64,000 nt of DNA from CAIXSC01 sp046349935 (lineage in GTDB: Bacteria > Planctomycetota > Planctomycetia > Pirellulales > Pirellulaceae), in contig JAXMBK010000009.1 in assembly GCA_046349935.1 (NCBI GenBank), forward strand, positions 124,001-188,000. The letters are read 5' to 3'. This document shows, one piece after another, positions 25,675 through 34,276 of the stretch (position 1 is the stretch's first letter; each line of letters starts with the position of its first letter). Below the pieces are notes generated by a model that did not search any database, had not been told where the DNA came from, and saw nothing but the letters and a program-made list of their open reading frames with translations. The position numbers and the translations under genes were made by a program.

Positions 25675-27872
25675 CGCACGCCGACCACGCGTACTTCCGG
25701 CAGCGAGTCGCGCAGGTCCTTTTCGCCTTGGGCGGTGATTTGCGTGCCTTGGACGCTCACGTATTTCAGTGAAGGACAAATGCGCAGATTCAGCATACAG
25801 GCGTCGGTGGTGTAGGTGTTGTCGAACTTCAATACCTTCAGCTTGCCCGTCATCGCGCAAATCGAAACGCCGTTGTCGGTGATGCGAGTATTCGACAGAT
25901 CCAAGAATTCGATGTCATTCAAACGATAGAACTGGTCGGCGCCGTCGGTGGTCACCGACGTTCCGCTGAGGTCCAGACCGACTAGGTTTCCAAGCTGACC
26001 GAGCGGCCGCACGGAGACGTCCGTGACGGCGGTCCCATGCAGGTCCAGGTACACTCGGCCGGCGGCGGCCAGATCGGGAAGCAGCGGCGCCAGCCGGGCA
26101 TCGTCCATGCCATCGGGAAACGCCGCTCGCCAAAAGTCCTGAAGCGTCTGATCGCCGCTCAGCGCTTGGCGGTCGACATACTCCAACTTCACGCCGACGG
26201 CGGCCAGCCGCGTCCGCGCTTCTTCCGTGTGATGGGCCGCGAAGGCGGACACGGCGGCTCGATGACCTTGCGCGACGACGACGAGCGCCATGATGGTTGC
26301 GAAGACGTACACCGCGGTTCGATTCGGCCGCCACCGACGTTGTTGAGCGAGGTCTGGGGCGCGGGGGAGCACGCGACAGGGAACGCCTAACGACTGAGCC
26401 AGCGCCAGCGCGAACGGATGGAAGGCCCCAATCGATTCTTCGTAGCTCCGAGTGAAATTGTCGAGTTCCGCGATCGTCACGGCCCGCTCGCGCAAGACCA
26501 ACTGCACTTCGCAGTCCGCGTGGCTCCCAAGCGGCGTGGAGCGCGGGTCGCGTAGGCGAGAGGCGAGCGGCGCACCGACCGTGACCTTTTCGACGTCGCG
26601 CAACGTCGCTTCAATTTGCTGAACGCCTTCCTGCCACACCACCGATCCGCGTCGCCAATCCACCGTTGTTCGCCGGCGTCGCTGCAGCGGACGCAGATAC
26701 ATGCGCACCGCGAGCGTCACGACGACGAAAACGACGGCCGCGACCCAAAACCGCGAGGCTTCATAGGGGCGGCAAAGGCCCAGGGCGATCCCAAACAACG
26801 GGCCCGCGAGTGCGAAGGCCGCGATGCCGCCGCCGATCGCGGCGACGCCCCACTTCATCCCGGAAGGCCAGCCGTCCTTCACCAACTCGACTCGTTCGCC
26901 CGGCTTCCATTCCGACAACCGCGTCGCGGAGAACTCGCCGGTCCATTGATCGCGATCAAATCGCACCGGCATCGTCGAGGCCGCCGGCGTCGGTTCGTCG
27001 GCGCGCGCGCGATAGTCGGCATGCGCGGCGAGGGCGGGAATGAGCGACACGACGCCGATTTGCCACGGACCTGCCGCCGCTTCGCGCGGCGACCGCGTCG
27101 GGTCGACGATCGGCCCCACCGACACTTCGTCCGCGAAGTCGTCGCCCTCCTCGTCGCCGTCGAATTCCTCATCCAAGTCGTCTTCTGCATCAGGCAAGTC
27201 GTCGAGGTCTTCGGCGGCCGAATCGGCGTCTCGATGCGTCGTCGCCTGCAGGGAGTGCGGCGTTAGGTGGTGGATGACGTAGTGCGAGTGGCCGGCGACA
27301 CGAGCCGCACGCAGGAGGAAATCAAACGCTTCGGTGCGGCGGTCGATCTGGTCGATGTCGATGCGCAGCTCCAGCGGCGGGCGTCCATTGCTGAACTGGA
27401 TTTGCAGCGTCAATTGCAGCGGATCGCCCGATTCGGGGCCGATCGTCCAGCGGCACGACTGGAGGTCGTCGAGCGGCAGGTGCAGCGACGCGTCGCGCGC
27501 GAGTGCTGCGCCTTCATAGAGGGCGGTGAATGTGCCGCGATGCCGATCCCACGTCAGTTCGTTCCATTGGCCGCGGTCCTGGCAGAACTTGGCGACCTGC
27601 CCCGCAATCTGGAAGCTCATGATGACGCCGACCACGACGATGATGCCGAGCGGCGCTAGATCGCCGCCGGGAAATTGGCCGTTCTCCTGCCATTTGGTCA
27701 GATCGTCGCCAAAGAAGGCCCAGACAAGTACGGCCAGTGCGGACAGCAGCAGGCAGGCGACGAGAAGCGGGGCCCAGCGAAAGAAAAGGCTGGGTTTGGC
27801 CCCGCACCAAGCGACGCGCAGGAGGGCGCCGGGGCGTTCGTCTTCAATCCGAAAGTAGGGTTGGGTTTCCAT
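25671..27872 (-). CDS. Large membrane protein with acidic linker and leucine-rich-repeat C-terminus
   Basis: A 733-residue protein of unknown role. N-terminal helices (LLVACLLLSALAVLVWAFFG; LGIIVVVGVIMSFQIAGQVA) precede a beta-rich domain, an acidic linker (DDLDEEFDGDEEGDDF, about residue 235), two more helices around residues 345-390, a second domain resembling the first, a helix near 525 (VYVFATIMALVVVAQG), and a C-terminal series of leucine-rich-type repeats: LVGLDLSGTSVT, IEFLDLSNTRIT, LKVLKFDNTYTT and LKYVSVQGTQIT. Such LRR ends occur in planctomycete surface or signalling proteins. It stands alone on its strand. Confidence 0.72.
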   Translation of the reverse strand: METQPYFRIEDERPGALLRVAWCGAKPSLFFRWAPLLVACLLLSALAVLVWAFFGDDLTKWQENGQFPGGDLAPLGIIVVVGVIMSFQIAGQVAKFCQDRGQWNELTWDRHRGTFTALYEGAALARDASLHLPLDDLQSCRWTIGPESGDPLQLTLQIQFSNGRPPLELRIDIDQIDRRTEAFDFLLRAARVAGHSHYVIHHLTPHSLQATTHRDADSAAEDLDDLPDAEDDLDEEFDGDEEGDDFADEVSVGPIVDPTRSPREAAAGPWQIGVVSLIPALAAHADYRARADEPTPAASTMPVRFDRDQWTGEFSATRLSEWKPGERVELVKDGWPSGMKWGVAAIGGGIAAFALAGPLFGIALGLCRPYEASRFWVAAVVFVVVTLAVRMYLRPLQRRRRTTVDWRRGSVVWQEGVQQIEATLRDVEKVTVGAPLASRLRDPRSTPLGSHADCEVQLVLRERAVTIAELDNFTRSYEESIGAFHPFALALAQSLGVPCRVLPRAPDLAQQRRWRPNRTAVYVFATIMALVVVAQGHRAAVSAFAAHHTEEARTRLAAVGVKLEYVDRQALSGDQTLQDFWRAAFPDGMDDARLAPLLPDLAAAGRVYLDLHGTAVTDVSVRPLGQLGNLVGLDLSGTSVTTDGADQFYRLNDIEFLDLSNTRITDNGVSICAMTGKLKVLKFDNTYTTDACMLNLRICPSLKYVSVQGTQITAQGEKDLRDSLPEVRVVGVR

Positions 27873-28043
27873 CTGGGGCGACTCGCAAACGGCTGCTTTT
27901 TGCGCTGGTTCGGGCTCTTTAACGTTACCATTCCGGCGTTCAATTGTGACTTGCCGAAGAATTCTTGTCCGTCGGAACTCTCGTTCCCTAAGCGAGATGC
28001 GCCCGCAAATGCTACACAGAGAAAAGAAATTGCGGATTCCGTT

Positions 28044-28071
28044 TTGACAAACGGGAAACGTGAACTATTTT
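28044..28071 (+). promoter_or_regulatory. Candidate sigma-70-type promoter for the Flp pilin gene
   Basis: TTGACA (28044-28049) and TATTTT (28066-28071) are separated by 16 bp in an unusually A/T-rich stretch, 71 bp ahead of the Flp pilin ATG. The surrounding 27873-28141 region shows no coding sequence. Confidence 0.4.
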
Positions 28072-28141
28072 GGCACGCATCCCCACTAGCTCCCCCGCTA
28101 GTAATTCCCCTCCTGTCCCTCCCAGCTTAAGGACTCCCCTC

Positions 28142-28321
28142 ATGCGTACACTCCTGTGCGCCGTGTGTCGCTTTGCGCGCGAAGAAGAAGCCCCGACGAT
28201 GGTCGAGTACGGCATTTTGGTCGCGGCGATCGCCATCCTGGTCGGAATGTCAGCCCACCTGCTCGCTGGAGTCGTTTCGGAAATGTTCCGCGACGCCGCA
28301 ATCGTTTCGCAAGCCCGTTAG
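28142..28321 (+). CDS. Flp/Fap-type pilin
   Basis: A 59-residue protein from ATG 28142, preceded by AAGGA. A short basic leader (MRTLLCAVCRFAREEEA) is followed by PTMVEYGILVAAIAILVGMS, the Glu-Tyr hydrophobic core typical of Flp pilins processed by a TadV-type prepilin peptidase. The size is normal for Flp. No tad/cpa secretion genes are in the window, so assembly must rely on genes elsewhere. Four copies of a hairpin repeat begin a few bases after its stop. Confidence 0.85.
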   Translation: MRTLLCAVCRFAREEEAPTMVEYGILVAAIAILVGMSAHLLAGVVSEMFRDAAIVSQAR

Positions 28322-28324
28322 CGC

Positions 28325-28448
28325 CACGTAGGACAGGCTTCCAGCCTGTCAGCCCCACGTAGTACAAGGCTTCCAGCCTGTCAGCCCCACGTAGTACAAG
28401 GCTTCCAGCCTGTCAACCCCACGTAGGACAAGGCTTCCAGCCTGTCAA
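28325..28448 (+). repeat. Four tandem GTAG-hairpin repeats
   Basis: Units start at 28325, 28356, 28388 and 28420 (periods 31, 32 and 32 bp). Each has CACGTAG, then an ACAGGCT/AGCCTGT hairpin with TCC loop, then a short CA/CCCC linker. Copies 2-4 carry an extra A in the left arm (ACAAGGCT). The block follows the Flp pilin stop and may act as a terminator-like structure. Confidence 0.95.
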
Positions 28449-28511
28449 GTCGCCCCGCAAACGGTTGCTGAACGCCTACACGAACCGCATCCCCGGCTCG
28501 TGGACGGCGCA

Positions 28512-28988
28512 TTACGGTGGATGGTCGTGCCGACCTGACGAACTACCGCGGCCGGGCTGTATGCCGTCTACTTGCAGCTCGGGGCGATTCTCTCCTTGTT
28601 CCTTGACATGGACGCGCAGGGGAGACGTGGAATAGGCAGCGAAGCGAGGGTGGACGACGCCCAGCGTGCTCCCACCCCCTCCGCGTAGGTTCTCGGCCAT
28701 CACGAACTGCACGACGACCGCCTCGTGCTCGCCCGCTACTGCGCCATCCCCCGGCTCGAACGTCGTGAGCTCAAAACGTCCCTCGGAATCGATTTCGCCG
28801 CTTGCTTGCAGCGAGTGAGTGCGCGAGCGGAGTTCGATGGACCCGGTACGCACCGGACTGCCGTCGGGAAACACGACGCGTCCCCGGACGGGATAGGTCG
28901 GCGGCCGGTCGGAACGGCAGCCCGTTACTGTCACAAGTCCACTGAGAAGCAGACAACCAGCCACGAGCGTCACGGACTGCGGCGTCAT
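28512..28988 (-). CDS. Small lipoprotein, carboxypeptidase-regulatory-like (paired with DUF1559 gene)
   Basis: A 158-residue protein from ATG 28988. The signal peptide SVTLVAGCLLLSGLVTVTGC ends in a lipobox (VTGC), so it should be lipid-anchored. The mature part PVRGRVVFPDGSPVRTGSIE followed by ASGEIDSEGRFELTTFEPGDGA is the beta-sandwich pattern of carboxypeptidase-regulatory-like proteins common in planctomycetes. It starts 11 bp after the DUF1559 gene on the same strand, an arrangement repeated at 42.1-43.7 kb. The binding partner is unknown. Confidence 0.82.
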   Translation of the reverse strand: MTPQSVTLVAGCLLLSGLVTVTGCRSDRPPTYPVRGRVVFPDGSPVRTGSIELRSRTHSLQASGEIDSEGRFELTTFEPGDGAVAGEHEAVVVQFVMAENLRGGGGSTLGVVHPRFAAYSTSPLRVHVKEQGENRPELQVDGIQPGRGSSSGRHDHPP

Positions 28989-28999
28989 TTGGTCGTTTC

Positions 29000-30013
29000 C
29001 TACCAAGCGGCGACCGGCGACTGGTCGGCGCGATTGCCGAGCCGCGCCAGCACCTCCGTGTCGATGCTCGCCGAAACAGCGCGGACGCTGCCGTCGCAGA
29101 GTGCAAAGTGGCAAATCTCGGAGTGCCAACTTCCCCATCCAGCCAGGGCGTTGCCTTCGGCTCGCATGCTGCGCGCGATCGGCACGGTCGGACCTCCGAC
29201 CCGCGCCGAGTGGAACAAATTGTCCGCGTTGAACAGGAATGCATCTTCGGGCGATCGTTGAAGTTTTCCCAGCGGCACATGCATTTCGCCGAGCAGAAAC
29301 GTGTTCGACAGGCCGTCGAGCACTTCGCGGTGCGCCACTCGATCCAGCCAATCTAGCGGGCGATCCCCGGCGCAGCGCGCTCGACTGGAAATAATCACGC
29401 CGTTGCCGTTGCCGCCGTAATAGAAATCGTTAGGCAGGCCGGCGGCGCCGGGAGACAGATCGCCGTGATTGCCGCCGTAATCGCCGACGGCGCCGCTGAC
29501 GAGCGTCGAGGCGCTGGTGACGACCGGCACTTTACATCCGCAGGGCAACGTCCAGTACTGAGTCGTCGTCGTGACCACGGCGCCTTGTCCGACGGAACGC
29601 GATCGATCACGCCGCGTGGGGCACCAAAAGACGGGCGAGCCTGATTCGCGGACAGCATCCGGATGTTCCGCATAGGGGCGCGACAAATCCCAGCCGGCAG
29701 CCGCGCCCGCTTGCTCCGTATAAGGCAGAATGCGGGCGACCCACGTCGTTTCTTGTCCGCCGCAGGCGCTCTCGATCGGCTCGCCGGGGCGCGATTGATA
29801 ACGGGCCGGCGGGTACGCACCGTTCGCGTCGTGGAACAATTCGGCGGCGAGCGACAATTGACGCAAGTGATTGCGACACGTGCTGGCACGCGCCGCTTCC
29901 CGCGCTGCCTGGACGGCCGGCAGCAGCAAGGCGGCCAACAGCCCCAGGATGGCGATCACCACCAAGAGTTCGATGAGCGTGAAACCTCGGCTGGGACGCT
30001 GCCAATGCAACAT
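29000..30013 (-). CDS. DUF1559 prepilin-like protein
   Basis: A 337-residue protein with a type IV prepilin N-terminus: RGFTLIELLVVIAILGLLAA with cleavage expected after Gly, then LLPAVQAAREAARASTCRNH, the DUF1559 signature. The C-terminal region ends with the HxxxxDG-type motif seen as ALCDGSVRAVSAS. AAGG lies nine bases before the ATG. These proteins are hugely expanded in planctomycetes, and their role as pseudopilins or surface proteins is unsettled. It lies upstream of the small lipoprotein at 28512. Confidence 0.92.
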   Translation of the reverse strand: MLHWQRPSRGFTLIELLVVIAILGLLAALLLPAVQAAREAARASTCRNHLRQLSLAAELFHDANGAYPPARYQSRPGEPIESACGGQETTWVARILPYTEQAGAAAGWDLSRPYAEHPDAVRESGSPVFWCPTRRDRSRSVGQGAVVTTTTQYWTLPCGCKVPVVTSASTLVSGAVGDYGGNHGDLSPGAAGLPNDFYYGGNGNGVIISSRARCAGDRPLDWLDRVAHREVLDGLSNTFLLGEMHVPLGKLQRSPEDAFLFNADNLFHSARVGGPTVPIARSMRAEGNALAGWGSWHSEICHFALCDGSVRAVSASIDTEVLARLGNRADQSPVAAW

Positions 30014-30152
30014 GGTCGGACGCCTTACCTAATAGCGGGCCCGCGACATCGGCGCCCTGGCGTCTCCATCCTAGGTTGATTTGCAGGACATGTCCAGAAG
30101 CAAATAACTTGCAAGTGTGTCGCCGTTTCGGTCGCCGCGAGACTTGACTGTA

Positions 30153-30953
30153 TCAGGCTCGTTCGGCCAACGAGTCGCCCGGTCCCGACATGGGGCCCGA
30201 CATGGGGCGCGGCAAGACGCCGAACGCCTCGCGGCAACGGCGGTATTTGGACACAGGGCGCGGCTGCAGCTGTAGGTCGGCCACCAACTGCTTGAAGGGT
30301 TGCGGCAGTGCGTCGCGAAACTTCAATTCCAAGATCACTTGGTTTTCCAATAGCGGCTGGCCGGCGGTTACCGGCGCGACGGTCCACTGATCCCACAGTT
30401 GCCCTTGCACCCGACGATCCATGGTCAGTCGCAGCGGACCTTCTGCGCACGAGCCGTAGAAGGCGGCGCGCTCATAGGAAATCAAGCAAGTCGGCTGCAG
30501 ACGCCGCCGCAGCAGACGTTGATGGAACCAGTGCCCCGGCCAGTCGGTGACCGCGAGCGTCGGCGCCAGTCGCTCAAGTTCGTCGACGAGCACTTTGTCG
30601 CGTCGCTTGGAGACCCTGTCCCCCGCCTTGTTCTTCCGTTCCAAAAAGACCCACGGTTCATGCCCGTATCGACGTACTCGAAACTTGCGCCGTTTGTACT
30701 TCGGCGACCGGAAATATACGTCCGACTCGGGCGTGTCCGTGTATAAGCTGGTCGTCGAATAAGCCCCGCCCTGCTCGTCCGACGCGTGAATGTCGCGCGT
30801 CAAACGGGCGTTGGCCCAGCGCGTCACCTCGTCGGCGAGCGACTCGTCGAGGAGAAACTTGACTTCGAAGGCCGCCGCTCCGCCGCCGCGCGGCGTGAGC
30901 GACGGCGACTGAGCGGAGGAGGGATCAGGAACCGAATTGATCGAGTCAGTCAC
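30153..30953 (-). CDS. VTC-domain (polyphosphate polymerase-like) protein
   Basis: A 266-residue protein starting at GTG 30953 with TAGGAC upstream. The CYTH/VTC tunnel pattern is clear: FEVKFLLDESLADEV, the YSTTSLYTDTPE strand, KYKRRKFRVRRYG, FLERKNKAGDRVSKRRD, SYERAAFYG, RLTMDR and ILELKFRD. In this family the basic residues bind triphosphate. It lies 59 bp downstream of a CotH gene, the association seen in many bacteria, although the usual DUF4956 membrane partner is missing. The C-terminus has a small PMSGPMSG duplication. Confidence 0.85.
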   Translation of the reverse strand: MTDSINSVPDPSSAQSPSLTPRGGGAAAFEVKFLLDESLADEVTRWANARLTRDIHASDEQGGAYSTTSLYTDTPESDVYFRSPKYKRRKFRVRRYGHEPWVFLERKNKAGDRVSKRRDKVLVDELERLAPTLAVTDWPGHWFHQRLLRRRLQPTCLISYERAAFYGSCAEGPLRLTMDRRVQGQLWDQWTVAPVTAGQPLLENQVILELKFRDALPQPFKQLVADLQLQPRPVSKYRRCREAFGVLPRPMSGPMSGPGDSLAERA

Positions 30954-31012
30954 GGTGCGTCCTAAGTCAGGGGGCTGGCGCGGGGGAATCGCCGAGCGAT
31001 GCGCGCGACGCG

Positions 31013-33472
31013 TCACTTGGTCGGCGGCTGGTACTTTAGCAAGTAAGCGCGACGCTGGTCGGCGAACGTTCGCAGCGGCAGGCCGCGACCGCCGGCGCCG
31101 GGCGCCGGTTGATCGGCGGTCGCTTGCAGGAACGCCTCGTACGACGCCAATTTGCGCGTGTCGGCCTTCACTTCGTCGGCGATCACCGCTCGGTGCTGCG
31201 CCACGATCGGGCCCAAGCGGGCCCAATCGAGCTGCTGGTCGGCGATTTCGCGGACGTGTGCGAGGTATTTCGCTCGCAGCGAAGGGACGGCCAGCACTTT
31301 GCTGCGGAGCGGTTTACGAGCATCGTCGAGGGCGACGAGCGGATCGAGTTCGGCGCCGCCGCCGCGCGGGCCCCCGGGCCCGCCGAAGCCTCCACGCCCG
31401 CCGCCGGGAGGTCCACCTGGCGGGCCGCCGGCCCCCGGAGGTCCACCTTGCGGTCCGGCGCCGCCGGGCCCCCCAGGGCCGCCGCCCGGACCGCCTGGGC
31501 CGCCGCGACCGCCGCCGCCAAAGCCGCCGCCGCCAGGCCCCATCATGGCCCCATGGAACGACTCGTTCATGTCATGCGGGATCACGTGGAACAGGCCCTT
31601 GGGGTCGCGATACAAGCTGTAGTCGCTGGCGCGGACCCAGTAGCCGTCATTGTTGATCAGCGCCACATCATAGGCCAGGAACCACAACAGTCCGTCCAAA
31701 TCCAGCTGGGGCGCGAGGGCCGCTTCGAGTTGATCGGCGGGCGTCTCCTGCAGCGTTTTGCACAGCTTGATGAGCGCTTGCCAATCTTCGTCGCGATCCT
31801 TCGTCTTCAACTCATAGCGCCGGCGATAGTCGGCCACGTTGTCGCCGACGTAATCAAGTCCGCCGCCGCCGCCCGGGCTGCCGCTGACTTTCCATCGCGC
31901 CCCTTGCGTCGTCTGAAAATGCTCCTTGAGGAACTCCTTGTTGAACTGCTGCACGTTCACATAGACGCCCCAGCTCTCGCCATTAATCACCACCTTGACG
32001 TGGTTGGCTTTCGGCGTCGGCAAGTGTGCATTGGCGAGCTGTGAATACAGCACGGTGCTCAGTAGGGCCGGGTCGTCATTGGCGTTGAGCAGATTCAAGG
32101 TCTTGTAGCCGTACAGTCGTTGTTCGGGGTCGGTCAGGTCGACGGCCACATTGAGCGACCGTTTCGAACCGGCCGGCACCATGCCGAACGACGACATGCC
32201 GCGGAAGTGCACGCCGACGGTCTGATAGGTCTTCCCGTCGACGATCATCTTCGCCGGCATCTCCACGTCCGTGTCGCGGAAATCGGCCATCTCCGCCTCC
32301 CAGTCGGACGTATCAAACTCCAGGAAAATCGTGCGCAGGACGGTCGGATCATACAAAGATGCGTCGGGAAAATTCTTCACGTCCGCCGGCGCAACCTTCG
32401 GCCCTGGCCGTCCCGGTTCGCGCGCCATCCCCATGCCCGGCCCGCCAAACGCCGGCATGACGCTCGCGATCGCGCGCCCCGTTTCCGTTGCATCGAGTGC
32501 TCCGTTTTTGTCGCCATCGACGTCCTTCCAGAGACCATCGACCGCTTTTTCGATTTCGGCCCAAGTAAGCTTCCCGTCCATGTCCGCGTCCGCCTTCGCG
32601 AACAAAGCGCCGCCCAACATGGCCCCGGGATTGAACCCGCCGCGACCTGCCCCTGGCGGACCAAAACCGCCTGGCGGACCGAAGCCGCCGGGCCCTCCCG
32701 GCGGTGCACCGGGCGGAGGACCAGGAGGTGCGTTGCCCGGTTGCGGTGCGACTTGCCCGCCCGGAACGCCGGGGGGAGGACCGCCAGGACCGCCCGGCGG
32801 ACCAAAACCACCCGGTGCGCCGCCCGGCGGGCCGAGACCACCGGGCCGACCTGGCGGCTGCGGCAAGATCGGCGTCAAGCCGTCGACGAATTGCTGTTCG
32901 GTAAGCGACCCCGACTTCGACGCCGCCTGCGACTCATAAAACTTCTTCAGCCCAGCGAGTGCTTCGTCGCGAGTCAGCTTGCCGTCTTGGTTTTGATCGA
33001 GCGCTTCGACGAGCGGCTGCGTGAAGAAGTCGCCCATCCCGCGGCCGCGTCCTCCCGGCCCACCACCTGGGCCGCCAGGACCGCCGCCGCCAGGACCAAA
33101 GCCTCGTCCGCCGTTCGGCCGCGCCGTTTTCACATGCGCCCGCGCTGCTTCCCGCTCTTCCTTGTTGAGCCAACCGTCGCCGTTCTTGTCGAACTGTTCC
33201 CGCACCTTCAGTTCTTGACGCATCGGCCCTCCCGGCCCGCGCCCGCCAGGACCTCCGCCAGGACCTCCGCCAGGCCCGCCGAAACCAGGTCCGCCGAATC
33301 CAGGTGGGCCGAATCCGCCACGCTCTGCGCCTGGCCCAGGCTGGCCTGGGGCTGGCTGTCCCGGGGGAGGCTGATTAGGAGCCGGCTGTTGAGCGACGAG
33401 CCACGGCAGCGACGAGCCGGCCCCGAGCATGGCGGCACCCAGGAGGGCGGAGGCCAAAAAACGCTTGCGCAT
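31013..33472 (-). CDS. CotH kinase family protein with EF-hands and Gly/Pro-rich linkers
   Basis: An 819-residue exported protein (signal peptide MRKRFLASALLGAAMLGAGS; AAGGA seven bases before ATG). EF-hand loops follow: FDKNGDGWLNKEE, DQNQDGKLTRDE, DADMDGKLTWAE and DGDKNGALDATE, between GGPGG-rich linkers. The CotH domain begins near residue 385 with VLRTIFLEFDTSDWEAEM and includes VGVHFRGMSS, NLLNANDDPALLST, VKVVINGESWGVYVN and the ASDYSLYRDPKG and HDMNESFHG motifs. CotH proteins are atypical protein kinases. Calcium binding outside the cytoplasm is inferred. The VTC gene follows. Confidence 0.88.
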   Translation of the reverse strand: MRKRFLASALLGAAMLGAGSSLPWLVAQQPAPNQPPPGQPAPGQPGPGAERGGFGPPGFGGPGFGGPGGGPGGGPGGRGPGGPMRQELKVREQFDKNGDGWLNKEEREAARAHVKTARPNGGRGFGPGGGGPGGPGGGPGGRGRGMGDFFTQPLVEALDQNQDGKLTRDEALAGLKKFYESQAASKSGSLTEQQFVDGLTPILPQPPGRPGGLGPPGGAPGGFGPPGGPGGPPPGVPGGQVAPQPGNAPPGPPPGAPPGGPGGFGPPGGFGPPGAGRGGFNPGAMLGGALFAKADADMDGKLTWAEIEKAVDGLWKDVDGDKNGALDATETGRAIASVMPAFGGPGMGMAREPGRPGPKVAPADVKNFPDASLYDPTVLRTIFLEFDTSDWEAEMADFRDTDVEMPAKMIVDGKTYQTVGVHFRGMSSFGMVPAGSKRSLNVAVDLTDPEQRLYGYKTLNLLNANDDPALLSTVLYSQLANAHLPTPKANHVKVVINGESWGVYVNVQQFNKEFLKEHFQTTQGARWKVSGSPGGGGGLDYVGDNVADYRRRYELKTKDRDEDWQALIKLCKTLQETPADQLEAALAPQLDLDGLLWFLAYDVALINNDGYWVRASDYSLYRDPKGLFHVIPHDMNESFHGAMMGPGGGGFGGGGRGGPGGPGGGPGGPGGAGPQGGPPGAGGPPGGPPGGGRGGFGGPGGPRGGGAELDPLVALDDARKPLRSKVLAVPSLRAKYLAHVREIADQQLDWARLGPIVAQHRAVIADEVKADTRKLASYEAFLQATADQPAPGAGGRGLPLRTFADQRRAYLLKYQPPTK

Positions 33473-33655
33473 TGGAAATCCTTGCAGAGAAGAGACATTC
33501 GCCGCGCATTCCCCGCGCCGCGCGGCGTTCCTGTCTTTAACGCGTCGCCGCCCCGAATGTTGCGGAGATTATGAAGAATTGACGAATTCGTGGCGAGCGG
33601 CCCTGTTAGGATTTTCGTCGAGCGTTGTGTAATCCAGTACAGGAGACGACTCGCC

Positions 33656-34276
33656 ATGACCGGACCCGAGACTCGACCCAGCCTCGTTCTGCGATTGCAG
33701 AACTCCGCCGACCAGCGGGCGTGGGCCGAGTTCGTGGAGATCTACCAACCGCTGATCTTGCGAACGCTGCGCAGCCGCGGGCTGCAGGAAGCCGATGCAC
33801 GCGAAGTCTGCCAGGAAGTGCTGCTTGCCGTCTCCCGCGCCGTCGAACGCTGGGACGCGCGCCCCGAACGCGGTTCGTTCCGCGGTTGGCTCTCGTCCAT
33901 CACGCGCAACCTGTGCGTCAACTTTCTCATCCGCCGCGCTCGCCACCCGCAGCCCCTAGGCGACGAAACGCAGCTGCGCGAGTGGCTGGAGTCGGCGCCG
34001 GCGGCCGACAGCGAAGCGTCGCGTTGGTTTGCCTTGGAGGAACGTCGACAGCAATTGCGCTGGGCCGCCGAACGCGTGCGCCCCGAATTCCGCGAGACGG
34101 CGTGGACCGCCTTCTGGGAAACGGCCGTCGAAGGGCGCGACGCCGCCTCCGTCGCCGCACAACTGGGCGTCGCCGTCGGCGTCGTCTACGTGTCGCGCAG
34201 CCGAGTGATGAAGCGGTTGCGGATCGTCGTGCAGCAAGTTCGCGACGAGTCGACGGAGGGAGGGGCGACGTCATGA
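33656..34276 (+). CDS. ECF-type RNA polymerase sigma factor
   Basis: A 206-residue sigma-70 family protein; ATG 33656 is preceded by AGGAGA at 33641-33646. Region 2 is seen as WAEFVEIYQPLILRTLRSRG, EADAREVCQEVLLAVSRAV and RGSFRGWLSSITRNLCVNFL; region 4 as FRETAWTAFWETAVEG followed by DAASVAAQLGVAVGVVYVSR with the helix-turn-helix. Its TGA overlaps the ATG of a kinase gene carrying an anti-sigma-type zinc finger, so the kinase product is the obvious regulator, as in other kinase-linked planctomycete ECF groups. Confidence 0.93.
   Translation: MTGPETRPSLVLRLQNSADQRAWAEFVEIYQPLILRTLRSRGLQEADAREVCQEVLLAVSRAVERWDARPERGSFRGWLSSITRNLCVNFLIRRARHPQPLGDETQLREWLESAPAADSEASRWFALEERRQQLRWAAERVRPEFRETAWTAFWETAVEGRDAASVAAQLGVAVGVVYVSRSRVMKRLRIVVQQVRDESTEGGATS

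Noticed and set aside
28325..28448. CRISPR-like array (four 31-32 bp units)
   Set aside because: Units are directly adjacent with no unique spacers and each contains its own hairpin; there are no cas genes.
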